Positions 34,248 to 43,283 of a stretch of DNA of 64,000 nucleotides are shown here, piece after piece (the first letter of the stretch is position 1; each line of letters opens with the position of its first letter). The translations under genes were made by a program, and so were the position numbers. The stretch covers positions 28,042 to 92,041 of the forward strand of contig CAAFLX010000035.1 in the NCBI GenBank assembly GCA_900763875.1. The letters are read 5' to 3'. Under the pieces are notes generated by a model. It worked only from the letters and a program-made list of their open reading frames with translations, was not told where the DNA came from and made no database searches. This DNA is from Clostridia bacterium (GTDB lineage: Bacteria; Bacillota; Clostridia; Christensenellales; CAG-917).

Positions 34248-34400
34248 TCCTCTAGATCGTCCCGCACCGCCGTGTGATGCCATTTTATAAACCCGCCGTA
34301 TAGCAGGGTGGGTAAAGACTGCCGTGCAGTATCTGTCTTCCACTAGTTGATGAGGCTTGACATCGCTGCATTTTGTCGGACGCGTCATCCCGTATAAAAT
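34221..34400 (-). ncRNA. Probable structured non-coding RNA, family unknown
   Basis: Minus-strand segment, more G/C-rich than its flanks, ending in a strong terminator. A closing stem CGTCC (34378-34382) with GGACG (34258-34262) would enclose about 115 nt containing GATG/CATC (34361-34364 with 34349-34352) and a hairpin of AAGAC/GTCTT or ACTGC/GCAGT (34315-34339). The open frame across it (to 34673) runs through the terminator hairpin and shows no protein-like pattern. It does not match tmRNA, RNase P or SRP RNA signatures I know; 6S-like or other clostridial RNAs remain to be compared. The 5' end and promoter are not located. Confidence 0.5.
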
Positions 34401-34744
34401 TTGTGGTTCAAAATAGAGCACCATCACAAACATAGCAGGAATCTTGTCACCTATAATATACCATACGTTTATGCTTATTGCAATACCCAAAATGCAAATT
34501 AAAGCGTTTTGTAGATTTTGTCGTTTTTGCAATATGATTCTTGTTTTCATAGCGTCGTCTTTGCCGATGACTTGTCGTTTGTGTTCTGTCGCGATTTTTC
34601 GTTTTTTCAGAGTAGAGCGGTGGACAATACTTGTTTTTGATGATTTTGTCAAGTTAAGTATTTTCAAAAACACCGAAAATTAGAATAGTTTTTCCATGTT
34701 TTTTGGTTTTTGCGGTTTTTCAAGACTCTTTTTTGAATTTTGTA

Positions 34745-34773
34745 TTGATAAAACACTTTGCGTATGTTAAAAT
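34745..34773 (+). promoter_or_regulatory. Promoter of the PAP2 gene
   Basis: TTGATA (34745-34750), 17-bp spacer, TAAAAT (34768-34773). SD AGGGG follows at about 34792, before ATG 34803. The stretch 34401-34744 is A/T-rich; apart from a possible 5' part of the minus-strand RNA I see nothing in it. Confidence 0.75.
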
Positions 34774-34802
34774 ATTTTCATAAAAACTTATAGGGGTAAG
34801 TT

Positions 34803-36074
34803 ATGAAATCTCTTACAATCAAATCAAAAACAATCATTTCAATTTGTTTGTTTGTCGTGGTATTTGCAACCCTCATTTTGATTGCGTCGTTTCTCGACTA
34901 TCAAGTGAGCCAAATCCTCACCAAACATTCGTTGAAACCGGGCGAATACTTGTCCGACAGCTTATTCGGCGTTGTGGGCGAGGCGGTCGGCACGTCGCCA
35001 ATCTACATTCTCGCAGGCGTATGCACCGCAATTCTTTGCTGGTTCTTTGCCAAAAACTTCAAAGACAAAAAGTGGGGCGTTGTCCTTGCCGTGATATTCG
35101 GCTTGCTCGGCGTCGTCGCTTGGTGGTTCTATATTAAGGATATTATGAAATATCTCTTTGAGCATGCTGCAAATCAAGCGGGCGCACTCGGCGAGGCTGT
35201 GTACGAATATCGTCACAACGGAGCGGTGGTCGCTTGTCAAGTGCTTGTTGCAATCACTCTGCAAGCCCTGACTTTGCTTGCACTTCGTCCTTTGAAGGCT
35301 GAAACTTTGCGCAAACTCCTTTGGTGGGTGGTTGCCGCAGTTGCCGCTTGCGCGCTTGCAAACCTCCTTATTATCATCGTAAAAGACCCCGTTGGACGTA
35401 TGAGATTTAGAGCAATCAACTCAGATGTCGGACAACGCCTCATCGGCAGCGGACTTGTGCAAGGTTACACGCCTTGGTACGTTCGCAACGGTCAACCCGA
35501 CGAGGGCATAATCAACTCTTTTGTCGGCGCATATCCCGGCGCAAGCGACGCGTTCAAGTCTTTCCCATCAGGTCATACTTGCGCGGCAGGCATGTCATAT
35601 GCGCTCATAATGCTCCCCGACATTGTGGACTTCAAGCACAAAAAAGCAGGCAAGGCGCTGTGCTGGGTTACGCCGATTGCAATCACAATGCTTGTTGCAA
35701 TCAGCCGTATTGTCGTTGGCGCGCACTATATGAGCGACGTCACGTTTGGCGGCACGTTTGCGTTTGTATCTTTCATCATTATGCGTGAAATCTTCATTTG
35801 CAAGGGCAGTCACTTCTTTGCATTGTTCCCGCGCCTTGCGCCCAAGAAAGCGGTTACGATTCCTGCCGACTTCGAGGCGGAATGTGTTGGAGAAACTGCC
35901 GAAAGCGATGTTGAAGATGCTCTTGCCAACGAGAGTGTTGAGGAAGTTGCCGAGCAAGAGTGCGATGACAACACCGATGACAAAAACGAGGAAATCGCAC
36001 TTTCCAGCGAGCAAGCCAACGAAATTGCCAACGAGATTGCGGACAATCTCCGTGACGGCGTTGTGATTGAATGA
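34803..36074 (+). CDS. PAP2-family membrane phosphatase
   Basis: A 423-residue integral membrane protein of the type 2 phosphatidic-acid phosphatase family, which includes undecaprenyl-pyrophosphate and phosphatidylglycerophosphate phosphatases. Six to seven hydrophobic helices are visible. The three active-site motifs are KDPVGRMRFR (motif 1), PSGHT (motif 2, catalytic His) and SRIVVGAHYMSD (motif 3, nucleophile His). The last 75 residues form an acidic, probably cytoplasmic tail rich in Glu and Asp, unusual for the family. In a cell-wall-rich context a lipid-carrier recycling role is plausible but not shown. Confidence 0.87.
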   Translation: MKSLTIKSKTIISICLFVVVFATLILIASFLDYQVSQILTKHSLKPGEYLSDSLFGVVGEAVGTSPIYILAGVCTAILCWFFAKNFKDKKWGVVLAVIFGLLGVVAWWFYIKDIMKYLFEHAANQAGALGEAVYEYRHNGAVVACQVLVAITLQALTLLALRPLKAETLRKLLWWVVAAVAACALANLLIIIVKDPVGRMRFRAINSDVGQRLIGSGLVQGYTPWYVRNGQPDEGIINSFVGAYPGASDAFKSFPSGHTCAAGMSYALIMLPDIVDFKHKKAGKALCWVTPIAITMLVAISRIVVGAHYMSDVTFGGTFAFVSFIIMREIFICKGSHFFALFPRLAPKKAVTIPADFEAECVGETAESDVEDALANESVEEVAEQECDDNTDDKNEEIALSSEQANEIANEIADNLRDGVVIE

Positions 36075-36106
36075 GAATTGCAATTTGTTTGAAACAACAG
36101 TAAATG

Positions 36107-36150
36107 ACAAACTAAAAGCCCGATCCAAATCGGGCTTTTAGTTTGTTAGA
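36107..36150. terminator. Bidirectional terminator, 18-bp stem
   Basis: ACAAACTAAAAGCCCGAT (36107-36124) pairs perfectly with its complement at 36129-36146 over CCAA. It separates the convergent PAP2 and rqcH genes. Confidence 0.93.
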
Positions 36151-36177
36151 ATCACGTTTTTATGGTGTTTCAAGCGT

Positions 36178-37896
36178 TCATTTGCGTGTTTCTAGGTCTT
36201 TGTGAGCGTTTGGCTCGGACACCATTGTTTTGTAGTTGACGTAAATCACTTGACCTAGGTGGCCGTCGGGTTTGCGCTTGACGTTGCGCCGCTCGGTGTA
36301 GTCAACCTCGCATGGGGCTTGTTTTGTGCTTGCGGTGATTTCGCCTGCGATTTTCAGCACGTTTTCGGGCACTTCTCGACCTTCCGTTGCGATAATCGTA
36401 TGTGCGCCATGCTCGTTTTTGAGGTGCAACCAAATGTCGTTCGACGATGCGATTTTGAAAGTGAGTTCATCGTTTTGGACGTTGTTTTTGCCGCGATAGA
36501 TATAAAATCCGTTCACCAAATAGACGTAGGGCGGCTCGGCTTTTTCCTTGCGCACCTTGTTTTTTGACGATTTTTTCTTACCACCGCCGAGGGATTCGAT
36601 TTCCTGCTCGATGGCGGAAGTGTCGCTCTCGTATGGCAGATTTGCAATTTCGTTCTCTATCGATTTGACGTATTCGAGCAAATCTCTGTCCTTTTCCAGC
36701 TTTTTGCTCACAAAGTCTTTGGTGCGTTTGAGTTTGTTGTATTTTGCGTAGTTTGCCGTTGAGTTTTTGGAGGGGGATAGGCGCAAATCGAGGGGAATTT
36801 CCACTTGCGAATTGTCGTAATAGTTGGTGCAAACGAGTTTTTCGTCCCCCTTATTTATCAAATAGATATAGTTGACGATAAGCTCGCCCCACAATTTATA
36901 CTTGTCCATATCCTCGCATTCGGCGAGTTTTTGAAGGTCGATGGTGATATTTTTCTCCACTTTTTGGCGCAGATGTTTTGCGATTGTGGCAAGCGATTTG
37001 AGCCTAGCTTTATTGCGTATATCCTTGTCGCAGTCGGTGAAAAGAGCGTCGTACGCCTCGCTCATACTCTCAAATTTTTTGACGTTCGACTCATCGGAAT
37101 TTGCAATCGAGCGATAGAGGATGGGGTATGCCTCCTTGCCGTTGATTATGCAAGGACAAAGAGGAATGTTGCTCTTGTTTGTTGCAACGCTCGCAAAGTC
37201 TTTTATAGTGCAAAAAAGCCTCTCTTTTTCGCTTTGCAAGAGTTGTTGAGAGGACGATGACAGTTTTGCACGCAGCAGCACTTCTTCAATCGTCGCGCCC
37301 GAAAAACCCGACAAGTTGTCTTGAATAAACTTGTGCAGGTCACCGCCGTTGAAGTTGTCAAAAACCGAAAAACAATCGGTTAGATAGCTGATTTTCTTTT
37401 GTGCGATGGGGCGGTAGGGCACGCCGCGCAACACGACGTGATTGCGCTCGACGTCAAGCGGAAGATGCTTGACCGCGTCCAAAATCACAAGGTTTTCGTC
37501 GGTGAAAACGATGTTTGAATATCTGTTCATAATCTCGACGAAAAGGTAGAAAGTCGCCTCGTCGCGCATCTCGGTTTTCGCGTCGAATTTGACTCGGATA
37601 ATCCTGTCATAGTTGTACACGCAAACGTCGCTTATGGTTGCCGAAATCAAATATTTGCGCAGGAGCATACACAGATTCGGCGCGACTTGCGGACTGACTT
37701 TTTTGCTTTTGGTGAGGTGAATACGGGGCGCGCCTGCGTTGCAAGAAACCACAAGACATTGGTTTTTTCCTTTTGAACGCACAAAAAAGCGCAACTCGTC
37801 CACTTCGGGTTGTTGGATTTTGTCTATTCTTGCGCCGCGCAATTCGTCGTTGAGTTCTTTTGCCAGCGCGCTCAATGCAAAAAGGTCGCTTCCCAT
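36178..37896 (-). CDS. rqcH: RqcH / NFACT-family ribosome quality-control protein
   Basis: A 572-residue NFACT protein. RqcH binds stalled 50S subunits with peptidyl-tRNA and adds C-terminal alanine tails to mark the chain for ClpXP. Visible: N-terminal NFACT-N part (DLFALSALAKELNDELRGARIDKIQQP), the long coiled coil in the middle (about 290-430), the lysine-rich linker, and the NFACT-R domain with NDIWLHLKNEHGAHTII and GQVIYVNYK. ATG 37896 has no SD; a promoter ends 6 nt before it, so the mRNA should be leaderless. It is transcribed away from tig, and clpP and clpX, its partners in tail-directed degradation, are the next genes on the other side. Confidence 0.92.
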   Translation of the reverse strand: MGSDLFALSALAKELNDELRGARIDKIQQPEVDELRFFVRSKGKNQCLVVSCNAGAPRIHLTKSKKVSPQVAPNLCMLLRKYLISATISDVCVYNYDRIIRVKFDAKTEMRDEATFYLFVEIMNRYSNIVFTDENLVILDAVKHLPLDVERNHVVLRGVPYRPIAQKKISYLTDCFSVFDNFNGGDLHKFIQDNLSGFSGATIEEVLLRAKLSSSSQQLLQSEKERLFCTIKDFASVATNKSNIPLCPCIINGKEAYPILYRSIANSDESNVKKFESMSEAYDALFTDCDKDIRNKARLKSLATIAKHLRQKVEKNITIDLQKLAECEDMDKYKLWGELIVNYIYLINKGDEKLVCTNYYDNSQVEIPLDLRLSPSKNSTANYAKYNKLKRTKDFVSKKLEKDRDLLEYVKSIENEIANLPYESDTSAIEQEIESLGGGKKKSSKNKVRKEKAEPPYVYLVNGFYIYRGKNNVQNDELTFKIASSNDIWLHLKNEHGAHTIIATEGREVPENVLKIAGEITASTKQAPCEVDYTERRNVKRKPDGHLGQVIYVNYKTMVSEPNAHKDLETRK

Positions 37897-37902
37897 AGGG
37901 CT

Positions 37903-37931
37903 AGTATAGTATTTTTTGCCGCCGATTGCAA
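37903..37931 (-). promoter_or_regulatory. Promoter of rqcH, leaderless arrangement
   Basis: Minus strand TTGCAA (37926-37931), 17-bp spacer, TATACT (37903-37908), then exactly 6 nt to ATG 37896. Confidence 0.82.
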
Positions 37932-37968
37932 TTAATATATAAATTTTTATCTTGGCGACATAAATTCA

Positions 37969-37997
37969 TTGATTTTTAATGTTTGGCGTGTTATAAT
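37969..37997 (+). promoter_or_regulatory. Promoter of tig
   Basis: TTGATT (37969-37974), 17-bp spacer, TATAAT (37992-37997). The leader is about 55 nt and ends in SD GGAGGA before ATG 38060. Confidence 0.85.
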
Positions 37998-38059
37998 TAC
38001 TCTCACTTGTTAAGAAATATATATATCCGTACGATTCCTCGCGCGGACATGGAGGACAA

Positions 38060-39472
38060 ATGAACTACACAGCAGAAAAGTTGGAAAAGAGCCAAGTTAA
38101 GTTCAACTACGTTGTTGACAAGGACGCTTTCAACGCAGCAATCAAGCAAGCCTACGAAAAAACCAAGCATAAATATGCAGTCCCCGGTTTCAGAAAAGGC
38201 CACGCACCCCAAAAGGTTATCGAGGGTATGTACGGACAAGGCGTATTCTTCAGCGACGCCGTCAACGAGCTTATCGATTCTTCCTTGACGGAGTTGGAGG
38301 CGAGTGCGGACTACGATTTCGTGGCTGTAGACAGTGTTTGCGACGTTGATATGACGGACGATGGCGGAGTTAAGTACGCAATCGTTATGGTTGTCAAACC
38401 CGAAGTTACTCTTGGTCAATATAAAGGACTTGCAGTTGCAAAGAAGGCTGTCAAAGTCACCGCAAAGCAAGTTGACGACAAGATTTTGGCAGAGCAAGAA
38501 AAGCAAGCTCGTCTTATCGACGTTGACGCAGCGGCGGCAAACGGCAACACCGTCACCATCGACTTTGTCGGCAGCGTAAACGGCGAGAAATTCGAGGGCG
38601 GCTCGGCAGAAAATTATGACCTCGAACTTGGCAGCAACACCTTTATCCCCGGCTTTGAAGAGCAACTTGTCGGCGTAAAAGCAGGCGAGGTGAAGAACGT
38701 CATCGTCACTTTCCCCGAAAACTATCAAGCAGAAAATCTTGCAGGCAAAGAGGCAGTGTTCGAGTGCACCGTCAAAGCGGTCAAAGTCAAGGAGCTTCCC
38801 GCAATCGACGACGAATTTGTCAAGGACGTGTCCGAATTCAACACTCTTGCAGAGTACAAAGCCGACGTGAAAGCACAACTGACCAAAGAGGCAGAGGCAA
38901 AGGCCGAGCGCGAGCTTGAGGACGAAATCGTCGAAAAGATCGTTGACGCGTCAAGCGTTGAGATTCCCCAAGCCATGATTGACCGCGAGGCGGAAGATAT
39001 GGTGCATGAGTTTGAATATCGTCTTATGTATCAAGGCTTGAAACTTGACGATTATCTCAAATATCTCAACATGACAAGAGAGCAACTCGAAGATCAATAC
39101 AGGGATCAAGCTCAAAAGACGGTCAAAGTGCGTCTTGTCATGGAGTCGCTCATCAAAGCCGAAGACCTCAAAATCGAGGACAAGGAAATCGACGAGGCAA
39201 TCGCAAAGATTGCAAACGATTCTTCTCAAACCGTCGAGGAGTTCAAAAAGACTTTGCACAAAGAGCAAATCGACTATATTGTCAATTCCGTTATGAACGA
39301 AAAATTGCTCACCTTCCTCGTCAAGGAGAATGCGGTTGCAAAGAAGAGCACCAAGAAAGCTGCCGACGAGCAAGAGGCTGAAGTTGCAGACGATAAAAAA
39401 GCGGACGAAAAGAAACCTGCAGCCAAAAAAACAACCAAAAAGACAGCAAAACCCGCAACCGACGCAGAATAA
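38060..39472 (+). CDS. tig: Trigger factor, ribosome-bound chaperone
   Basis: A 470-residue chaperone and peptidyl-prolyl isomerase that binds nascent chains at the ribosome exit. The ribosome-docking signature is GFRKGHAPQKVIEGMYG (about 44-60; usual G-F-R-x-G-x-x-P). The FKBP-type isomerase domain lies at about 150-240 (VTIDFVGSVNGEKFEGGSAENYDLELGSNTFIPGFEEQLVG in pieces), and the helical C-terminal arms follow. The last 45 residues are a Lys/Ala/Glu-rich tail, longer than usual. The order tig-clpP-clpX is the conserved one. Confidence 0.95.
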   Translation: MNYTAEKLEKSQVKFNYVVDKDAFNAAIKQAYEKTKHKYAVPGFRKGHAPQKVIEGMYGQGVFFSDAVNELIDSSLTELEASADYDFVAVDSVCDVDMTDDGGVKYAIVMVVKPEVTLGQYKGLAVAKKAVKVTAKQVDDKILAEQEKQARLIDVDAAAANGNTVTIDFVGSVNGEKFEGGSAENYDLELGSNTFIPGFEEQLVGVKAGEVKNVIVTFPENYQAENLAGKEAVFECTVKAVKVKELPAIDDEFVKDVSEFNTLAEYKADVKAQLTKEAEAKAERELEDEIVEKIVDASSVEIPQAMIDREAEDMVHEFEYRLMYQGLKLDDYLKYLNMTREQLEDQYRDQAQKTVKVRLVMESLIKAEDLKIEDKEIDEAIAKIANDSSQTVEEFKKTLHKEQIDYIVNSVMNEKLLTFLVKENAVAKKSTKKAADEQEAEVADDKKADEKKPAAKKTTKKTAKPATDAE

Positions 39473-39538
39473 TCGCGTGAGGTTTTGTGTAGAATAAGAG
39501 TGCTTGTGCGCTCAAAGACAAAAACGTGTGCTTTCCGC

Positions 39539-39566
39539 TTGCCTATGCAGGCGGAAAGCGTATAAA
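39539..39566 (+). promoter_or_regulatory. Possible promoter of clpP
   Basis: TTGCCT (39539-39544), 16-bp spacer, TATAAA (39561-39566). It overlaps the hairpin GCTTTCCGC/GCGGAAAGC (39530-39538 with 39551-39559). No CtsR operator pattern was found. Confidence 0.45.
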
Positions 39567-39659
39567 ATCGGCTTTTGCGGTTTTTTCGGGAGTAAAAGAC
39601 CGCACAAATCGCCGTAATTCGCCGCAAAATACACGCTATTTTCGGCATTGGAGGAAATA

Positions 39660-40256
39660 ATGAACATCAAAAATCAACTTATACCTATGGTTGTCGAGCA
39701 AACGGGCAGAGGCGAGCGTTCCTACGATATTTACTCTCGCTTGCTTGAAGACAGAATCATCTTCCTCACGGGTGAAATCGACGATAACGTTGCCGACCTC
39801 GTCGTTGCGCAACTCATATATCTTGAAGGCAAGGATTCCCAAAAGGATATCAGCCTTTACATCAACAGCCCCGGCGGCTCGGTTTCGGCAGGCTTTGCAA
39901 TCTACGACACGATGAACTACATCAAGTGCGACGTGTCCACGATTTGCATCGGTATGGCGGCTTCTATGGGCGCATTCTTGCTCTCGTCGGGTGCAAAAGG
40001 CAAGAGATTCTCTTTGCCAAACGCCAAGATAATGATTCACCAACCCCTCGGTGGGGCGCAAGGTCAGGCGAGCGACATCGCAATTCAAGCCAACGAGATT
40101 CTCAAGACCAAAAAGCGCATCAACGATATTCTCGCGCAAAACACTTCTCAACCTCTTTCGAAAATCGAGGTTGACACCGACCGCGACTTCTATATGAACG
40201 CCGAGGAGGCAGAGAAGTACGGCATCGTGGACAAGATTTTCTATTCTAGAAAATAA
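39660..40256 (+). CDS. clpP: ClpP, protease proteolytic subunit
   Basis: A 198-residue serine peptidase forming the 14-mer degradation chamber used with ClpX. Catalytic residues are readable: Ser in GMAASMGAF, His in MIHQPLGG and Asp in [20 protein letters not shown] is the conserved oxyanion segment. ATG 39660 with SD GGAGGA is preferred over the in-frame TTG at 39648. It also should receive RqcH-tagged chains. Confidence 0.96.
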   Translation: MNIKNQLIPMVVEQTGRGERSYDIYSRLLEDRIIFLTGEIDDNVADLVVAQLIYLEGKDSQKDISLYINSPGGSVSAGFAIYDTMNYIKCDVSTICIGMAASMGAFLLSSGAKGKRFSLPNAKIMIHQPLGGAQGQASDIAIQANEILKTKKRINDILAQNTSQPLSKIEVDTDRDFYMNAEEAEKYGIVDKIFYSRK

Positions 40257-40334
40257 CTTGTTTTTGCAAATCGAGAATACGCCTCATTTGCCGCTCGTTC
40301 AAAGCGTAGGCGGCTGAAAACAAGGAGTATAATC

Positions 40335-41591
40335 ATGGAAAATTATCATAAAGAACAACACTGCAGTTTTTGCGGTAGGGGCGCAAGCGAGGTTGAAAAA
40401 ATCATCAGCGGCCCGAACGGCATCAACATCTGCAACGAATGTATCGACGAGTGCGTGTATCTTCTCGGCAAGGACGAAAAGACCGCCAACGACGGTTTGA
40501 GCCTTTACACGCCCAAGGAGATAAAAGAAAAGCTTGACGAGTACATCATCGGTCAAGACAGCGCAAAACGCGTGCTGTCCGTTGCGGTGTACAACCACTA
40601 TAAGCGCATCAATCAGATTCGTTCCAAGGCGAGCGACGACGTGGTGATTGAAAAGAGCAATGTTTTGTTGCTCGGCCCGACGGGTTCGGGCAAGACTTTG
40701 CTTGCAAAGACGCTTGCGCAAATCCTCAACGTGCCGTTTGCGGTTGCGGACGCAACAACGCTCACCGAGGCAGGTTACGTCGGTGAAGACGTCGAAAATA
40801 TCCTTTTGAAACTCATTCAATCTGCCAACGGCGATTTGAAGAGAGCGGAAATAGGCATTGTCTATATCGACGAAATCGACAAAATCGCAAAGAAGGGCGA
40901 AAACGTGTCAATCACGCGTGACGTGAGCGGCGAAGGCGTGCAACAAGCATTGCTCAAAATCATTGAGGGCACTGTTGCAAACGTTCCTCCGCAAGGCGGC
41001 AGAAAGCACCCCAACCAAGAGTGCTATCAGCTTGATACCACAAACATTTTGTTCCTTTGCGGCGGAGCTTTTGTCGATTTGGACAAGATTATCGACCAAA
41101 GAAAGGACAATTCCAAGCTCGGTTTCGGTTCGGCTGTAAAGGGCACGGTAGACTATCGTTACGACGAGCTTATCAAGGCTTTGCAACCTGCCGACCTCAT
41201 CAAATACGGTCTTATTCCCGAGTTTGTCGGTCGTGTGCCTATCGTTGTCGGACTAAACGCGCTTGACGAAAACGCGCTCGTCAAAATTCTTTCCGAGCCT
41301 AAAAACGCGCTTGTCAAACAATACAAGTATCAATTCTCAATCGACGGAGTTGACCTTGAATTTGAGGATGAGGCACTCAGAGCGGTTGCTGCAAAGGCAA
41401 TTCAACTCAACACGGGCGCAAGAGGCTTGAGAGCCATTCTCGAAGACGTGTTGCTCGAACTTATGTTTGATATTCCCTCGGAAAAGGACATTGAAAAAGT
41501 CATCGTGACAAAGGCTTCGATCGACAAAACCGAAAAGCCTATTGTGGTTAGAAAACAAATTGAGCAAAAGTCCACAGATTGCATTGCATAA
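40335..41591 (+). CDS. clpX: ClpX, AAA+ unfoldase of ClpXP
   Basis: A 418-residue unfoldase. The N-terminal zinc-binding domain has CSFCG and CNECIDEC; Walker A is GPTGSGKT, Walker [12 protein letters not shown]; the pore loop GYVG and the RKH loop in GGRKHPNQ are present. The ClpP-docking loop reads LGF where IGF is usual. A terminator follows directly, closing tig-clpP-clpX. Confidence 0.96.
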   Translation: MENYHKEQHCSFCGRGASEVEKIISGPNGINICNECIDECVYLLGKDEKTANDGLSLYTPKEIKEKLDEYIIGQDSAKRVLSVAVYNHYKRINQIRSKASDDVVIEKSNVLLLGPTGSGKTLLAKTLAQILNVPFAVADATTLTEAGYVGEDVENILLKLIQSANGDLKRAEIGIVYIDEIDKIAKKGENVSITRDVSGEGVQQALLKIIEGTVANVPPQGGRKHPNQECYQLDTTNILFLCGGAFVDLDKIIDQRKDNSKLGFGSAVKGTVDYRYDELIKALQPADLIKYGLIPEFVGRVPIVVGLNALDENALVKILSEPKNALVKQYKYQFSIDGVDLEFEDEALRAVAAKAIQLNTGARGLRAILEDVLLELMFDIPSEKDIEKVIVTKASIDKTEKPIVVRKQIEQKSTDCIA

Positions 41592-41595
41592 CACC

Positions 41596-41623
41596 AAAAT
41601 AGCGCATCTAATGCGCTATTTTT
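41596..41623 (+). terminator. Terminator of clpX
   Basis: AAAATAGCGCAT (41596-41607) pairs with ATGCGCTATTTT (41611-41622) around CTA, with T residues behind. Confidence 0.9.
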
Positions 41624-41686
41624 CTAGTTATGAGCAAAAATTGGCAGTGAATATGCCAAGAAATCAACAATTTTAAGGTGCAAAAG

Positions 41687-42283
41687 ATGATAAAACAAGC
41701 AAGATTCGTCACGTCGGTTGCCGACGCAAACAATACGCCCGACTATGGCGTGCCCGAAATCGCAATCGCAGGCAAATCCAATGTCGGCAAGTCCTCGTTT
41801 ATAAACTTTATGGTCAATCAAAACAAACTTGCCAAAACCTCGCAAGAGCCGGGGCGCACTCGCTTGCTCAATTATTTTGAGATAAACAACGGCGAGTACT
41901 ATTTTGTGGACTTGCCCGGTTATGGCTATGCAAAGGTCAACAAGCAGGAAAAGCAAAAATGGGGCGGTTTAATCGAAAAATACTTGCGCACGAGCGAGAG
42001 GCTCGTCAATGTTTTCGTGCTTGTCGATATGCGCCACGAGCCGACGGACGATGACAAAATGCTCATCAACTATCTTTACACCTACAATATCCCGTTTACA
42101 ATCATTGCAACCAAAGCGGACAAACTCTCACGTGCGCAACAGCAAAAGTGTTTGTCTGCAATAGCAAACGCTTTGTGTGTCGGCACAAAAGATATTTTGG
42201 TCACTTCCTCGTCGGCAAAAACGGGGAAGGAAGCCGTTCTTGCAAGAATAGACGTCTTGTTGAACAATGCCAAAGTTGATTGA
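41687..42283 (+). CDS. engB: EngB/YsxC, ribosome-biogenesis GTPase
   Basis: A 198-residue TRAFAC GTPase needed for 50S subunit assembly. G1 is GKSNVGKSS, G2 region EPGRTR, G3 DLPGYG, G4 TKAD and G5 SSSAKTG. ATG 41687 gives the usual start (I-K-x-A-x-F-V-T-S) with AAGG 9 nt upstream; GTG 41678 is an unlikely alternative. engB after clpX is common in Gram-positive bacteria (there often after lon). Confidence 0.94.
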   Translation: MIKQARFVTSVADANNTPDYGVPEIAIAGKSNVGKSSFINFMVNQNKLAKTSQEPGRTRLLNYFEINNGEYYFVDLPGYGYAKVNKQEKQKWGGLIEKYLRTSERLVNVFVLVDMRHEPTDDDKMLINYLYTYNIPFTIIATKADKLSRAQQQKCLSAIANALCVGTKDILVTSSSAKTGKEAVLARIDVLLNNAKVD

Positions 42284-42328
42284 ACATCTTGAAATTTTCG
42301 TAGATTATGCCGTCGATTTGGCATTTTG

Positions 42329-42366
42329 AAAAATAACGCCGAGATTAAAAACGGCGTTATTTTTTT
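42329..42366 (+). terminator. Terminator of engB
   Basis: AAAATAACGCCG (from 42329) pairs with CGGCGTTATTTT (42352-42364) over a 10-nt loop, followed by T residues. Confidence 0.88.
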
Positions 42367-42374
42367 GTAATTTT

Positions 42375-42413
42375 ATTCTATAATATTGGCATATTTATTC
42401 TATAATATCGGCA
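42375..42413. repeat. 22-bp-period direct repeat, two copies
   Basis: ATTCTATAATATTGGCA and ATTCTATAATATCGGCA follow each other with 22-bp period between the convergent engB and metallophosphoesterase genes. Each contains TATAAT, but no gene starts downstream on the plus strand. Confidence 0.7.
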
Positions 42414-42449
42414 ATATTAGAATACTTTCGCAAAATTTGAGGCAAATTG

Positions 42450-43277
42450 TCAAATTTCACACACCTCAACAAGTTTGTTGTCCACAAGGTCGCACGAGGT
42501 CAAAAGATAAGTGATACCGTGCTTTTTTAGGCAAGGAGTCACCCTTGCGCTCTTGCCGTGCAGGTGTCCGTAAAGGACGAAATCAACGTTGTATTTTTCA
42601 AGCAGTTGGGTTACCTCTGTGTCTTGATAGGTTGCTTCAAACGGCGGATAGTGCAACATTGCAATGAGAATATCACCCTCTTTTTGCAATGATTTGGCAT
42701 AGGACAACGACAGGTCTAAGCGGATAAGTTCTCGCTTGTATATCTTCAAATCCTCCTCGGTTGTGTCTTTTGTCGGAATATTCCAACCGCGCGAGCCTGC
42801 AATCACCACGCCTTTCGTTTTTTCTATTGTGACATTTTTCTCGTTTTTGACGCCGTTTGTTTGGTTTTCATCGGCTACTGTTTGCTTTTGGTCGGCTATT
42901 GTTTGGTCTGCAACGGCGTTATTGTCGGAGATTGTTTGCGGACTCTCGACTCTATATGCGTTGTTTTGTATGAAATTGAAATCGGGAAAGTTGGAGCGCA
43001 TTTTGCCCAGCGAGCTCCAATAGTAGTCGTGATTGCCCTTTACGACGTATTTTTGCCCTTTTAGATGTGCGATTTGCTCATAGTCGGGTTTTGCCTCGTC
43101 AATGGTCAAACCCCAAGACAAATCTCCGCCAAGCAAAACAAGGTCGCTGTCCGCAACCTTTTCTTGCCAATCTTCGCTGATTTTTGCAAAGTGGTTTTGC
43201 CAGCCGTCCCCGAAAATATCCATAGGCTTTTCGACGGCGGTGGAGAGATGTAAATCGCTTATAGCAAATACTTTCAT
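42450..43277 (-). CDS. Metallophosphoesterase with repetitive insertion
   Basis: A 275-residue cytoplasmic calcineurin-like phosphoesterase. Metal ligands: DLHLS (Asp8, His10), GGDLSWG, KGNHDYYW, LHYPPFE and YGHLHGK. Between about residues 112 and 152 a hydrophilic insertion rich in Asp, Gln, Asn and Thr replaces the compact family loop; its codons contain imperfect direct repeats (plus-strand CGGCTAyTGTTTG). Relatives are uncharacterised phosphohydrolases. ATG 43277 has no SD; the promoter ends 6 nt before it. Function unknown beyond the fold. Confidence 0.87.
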   Translation of the reverse strand: MKVFAISDLHLSTAVEKPMDIFGDGWQNHFAKISEDWQEKVADSDLVLLGGDLSWGLTIDEAKPDYEQIAHLKGQKYVVKGNHDYYWSSLGKMRSNFPDFNFIQNNAYRVESPQTISDNNAVADQTIADQKQTVADENQTNGVKNEKNVTIEKTKGVVIAGSRGWNIPTKDTTEEDLKIYKRELIRLDLSLSYAKSLQKEGDILIAMLHYPPFEATYQDTEVTQLLEKYNVDFVLYGHLHGKSARVTPCLKKHGITYLLTSCDLVDNKLVEVCEI

Positions 43278-43283
43278 GTGAAT

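Noticed and set aside
34320..34400. T-box leader (AGGGTGG-like string on the plus strand near 34304)
   Set aside because: The antiterminator core TGGNACCGCG is not present and no aminoacyl-tRNA synthetase or amino-acid gene follows.
34173..34673. 166-residue minus-strand protein
   Set aside because: The frame runs through a strong terminator hairpin, has no SD, and its residues show no domain or amphipathic pattern; a structured RNA explains the region better.
39473..39660. CtsR operator before clpP
   Set aside because: No heptad repeat of the GGTCAAA/TTTGACC type is present; only a hairpin and a moderate promoter.
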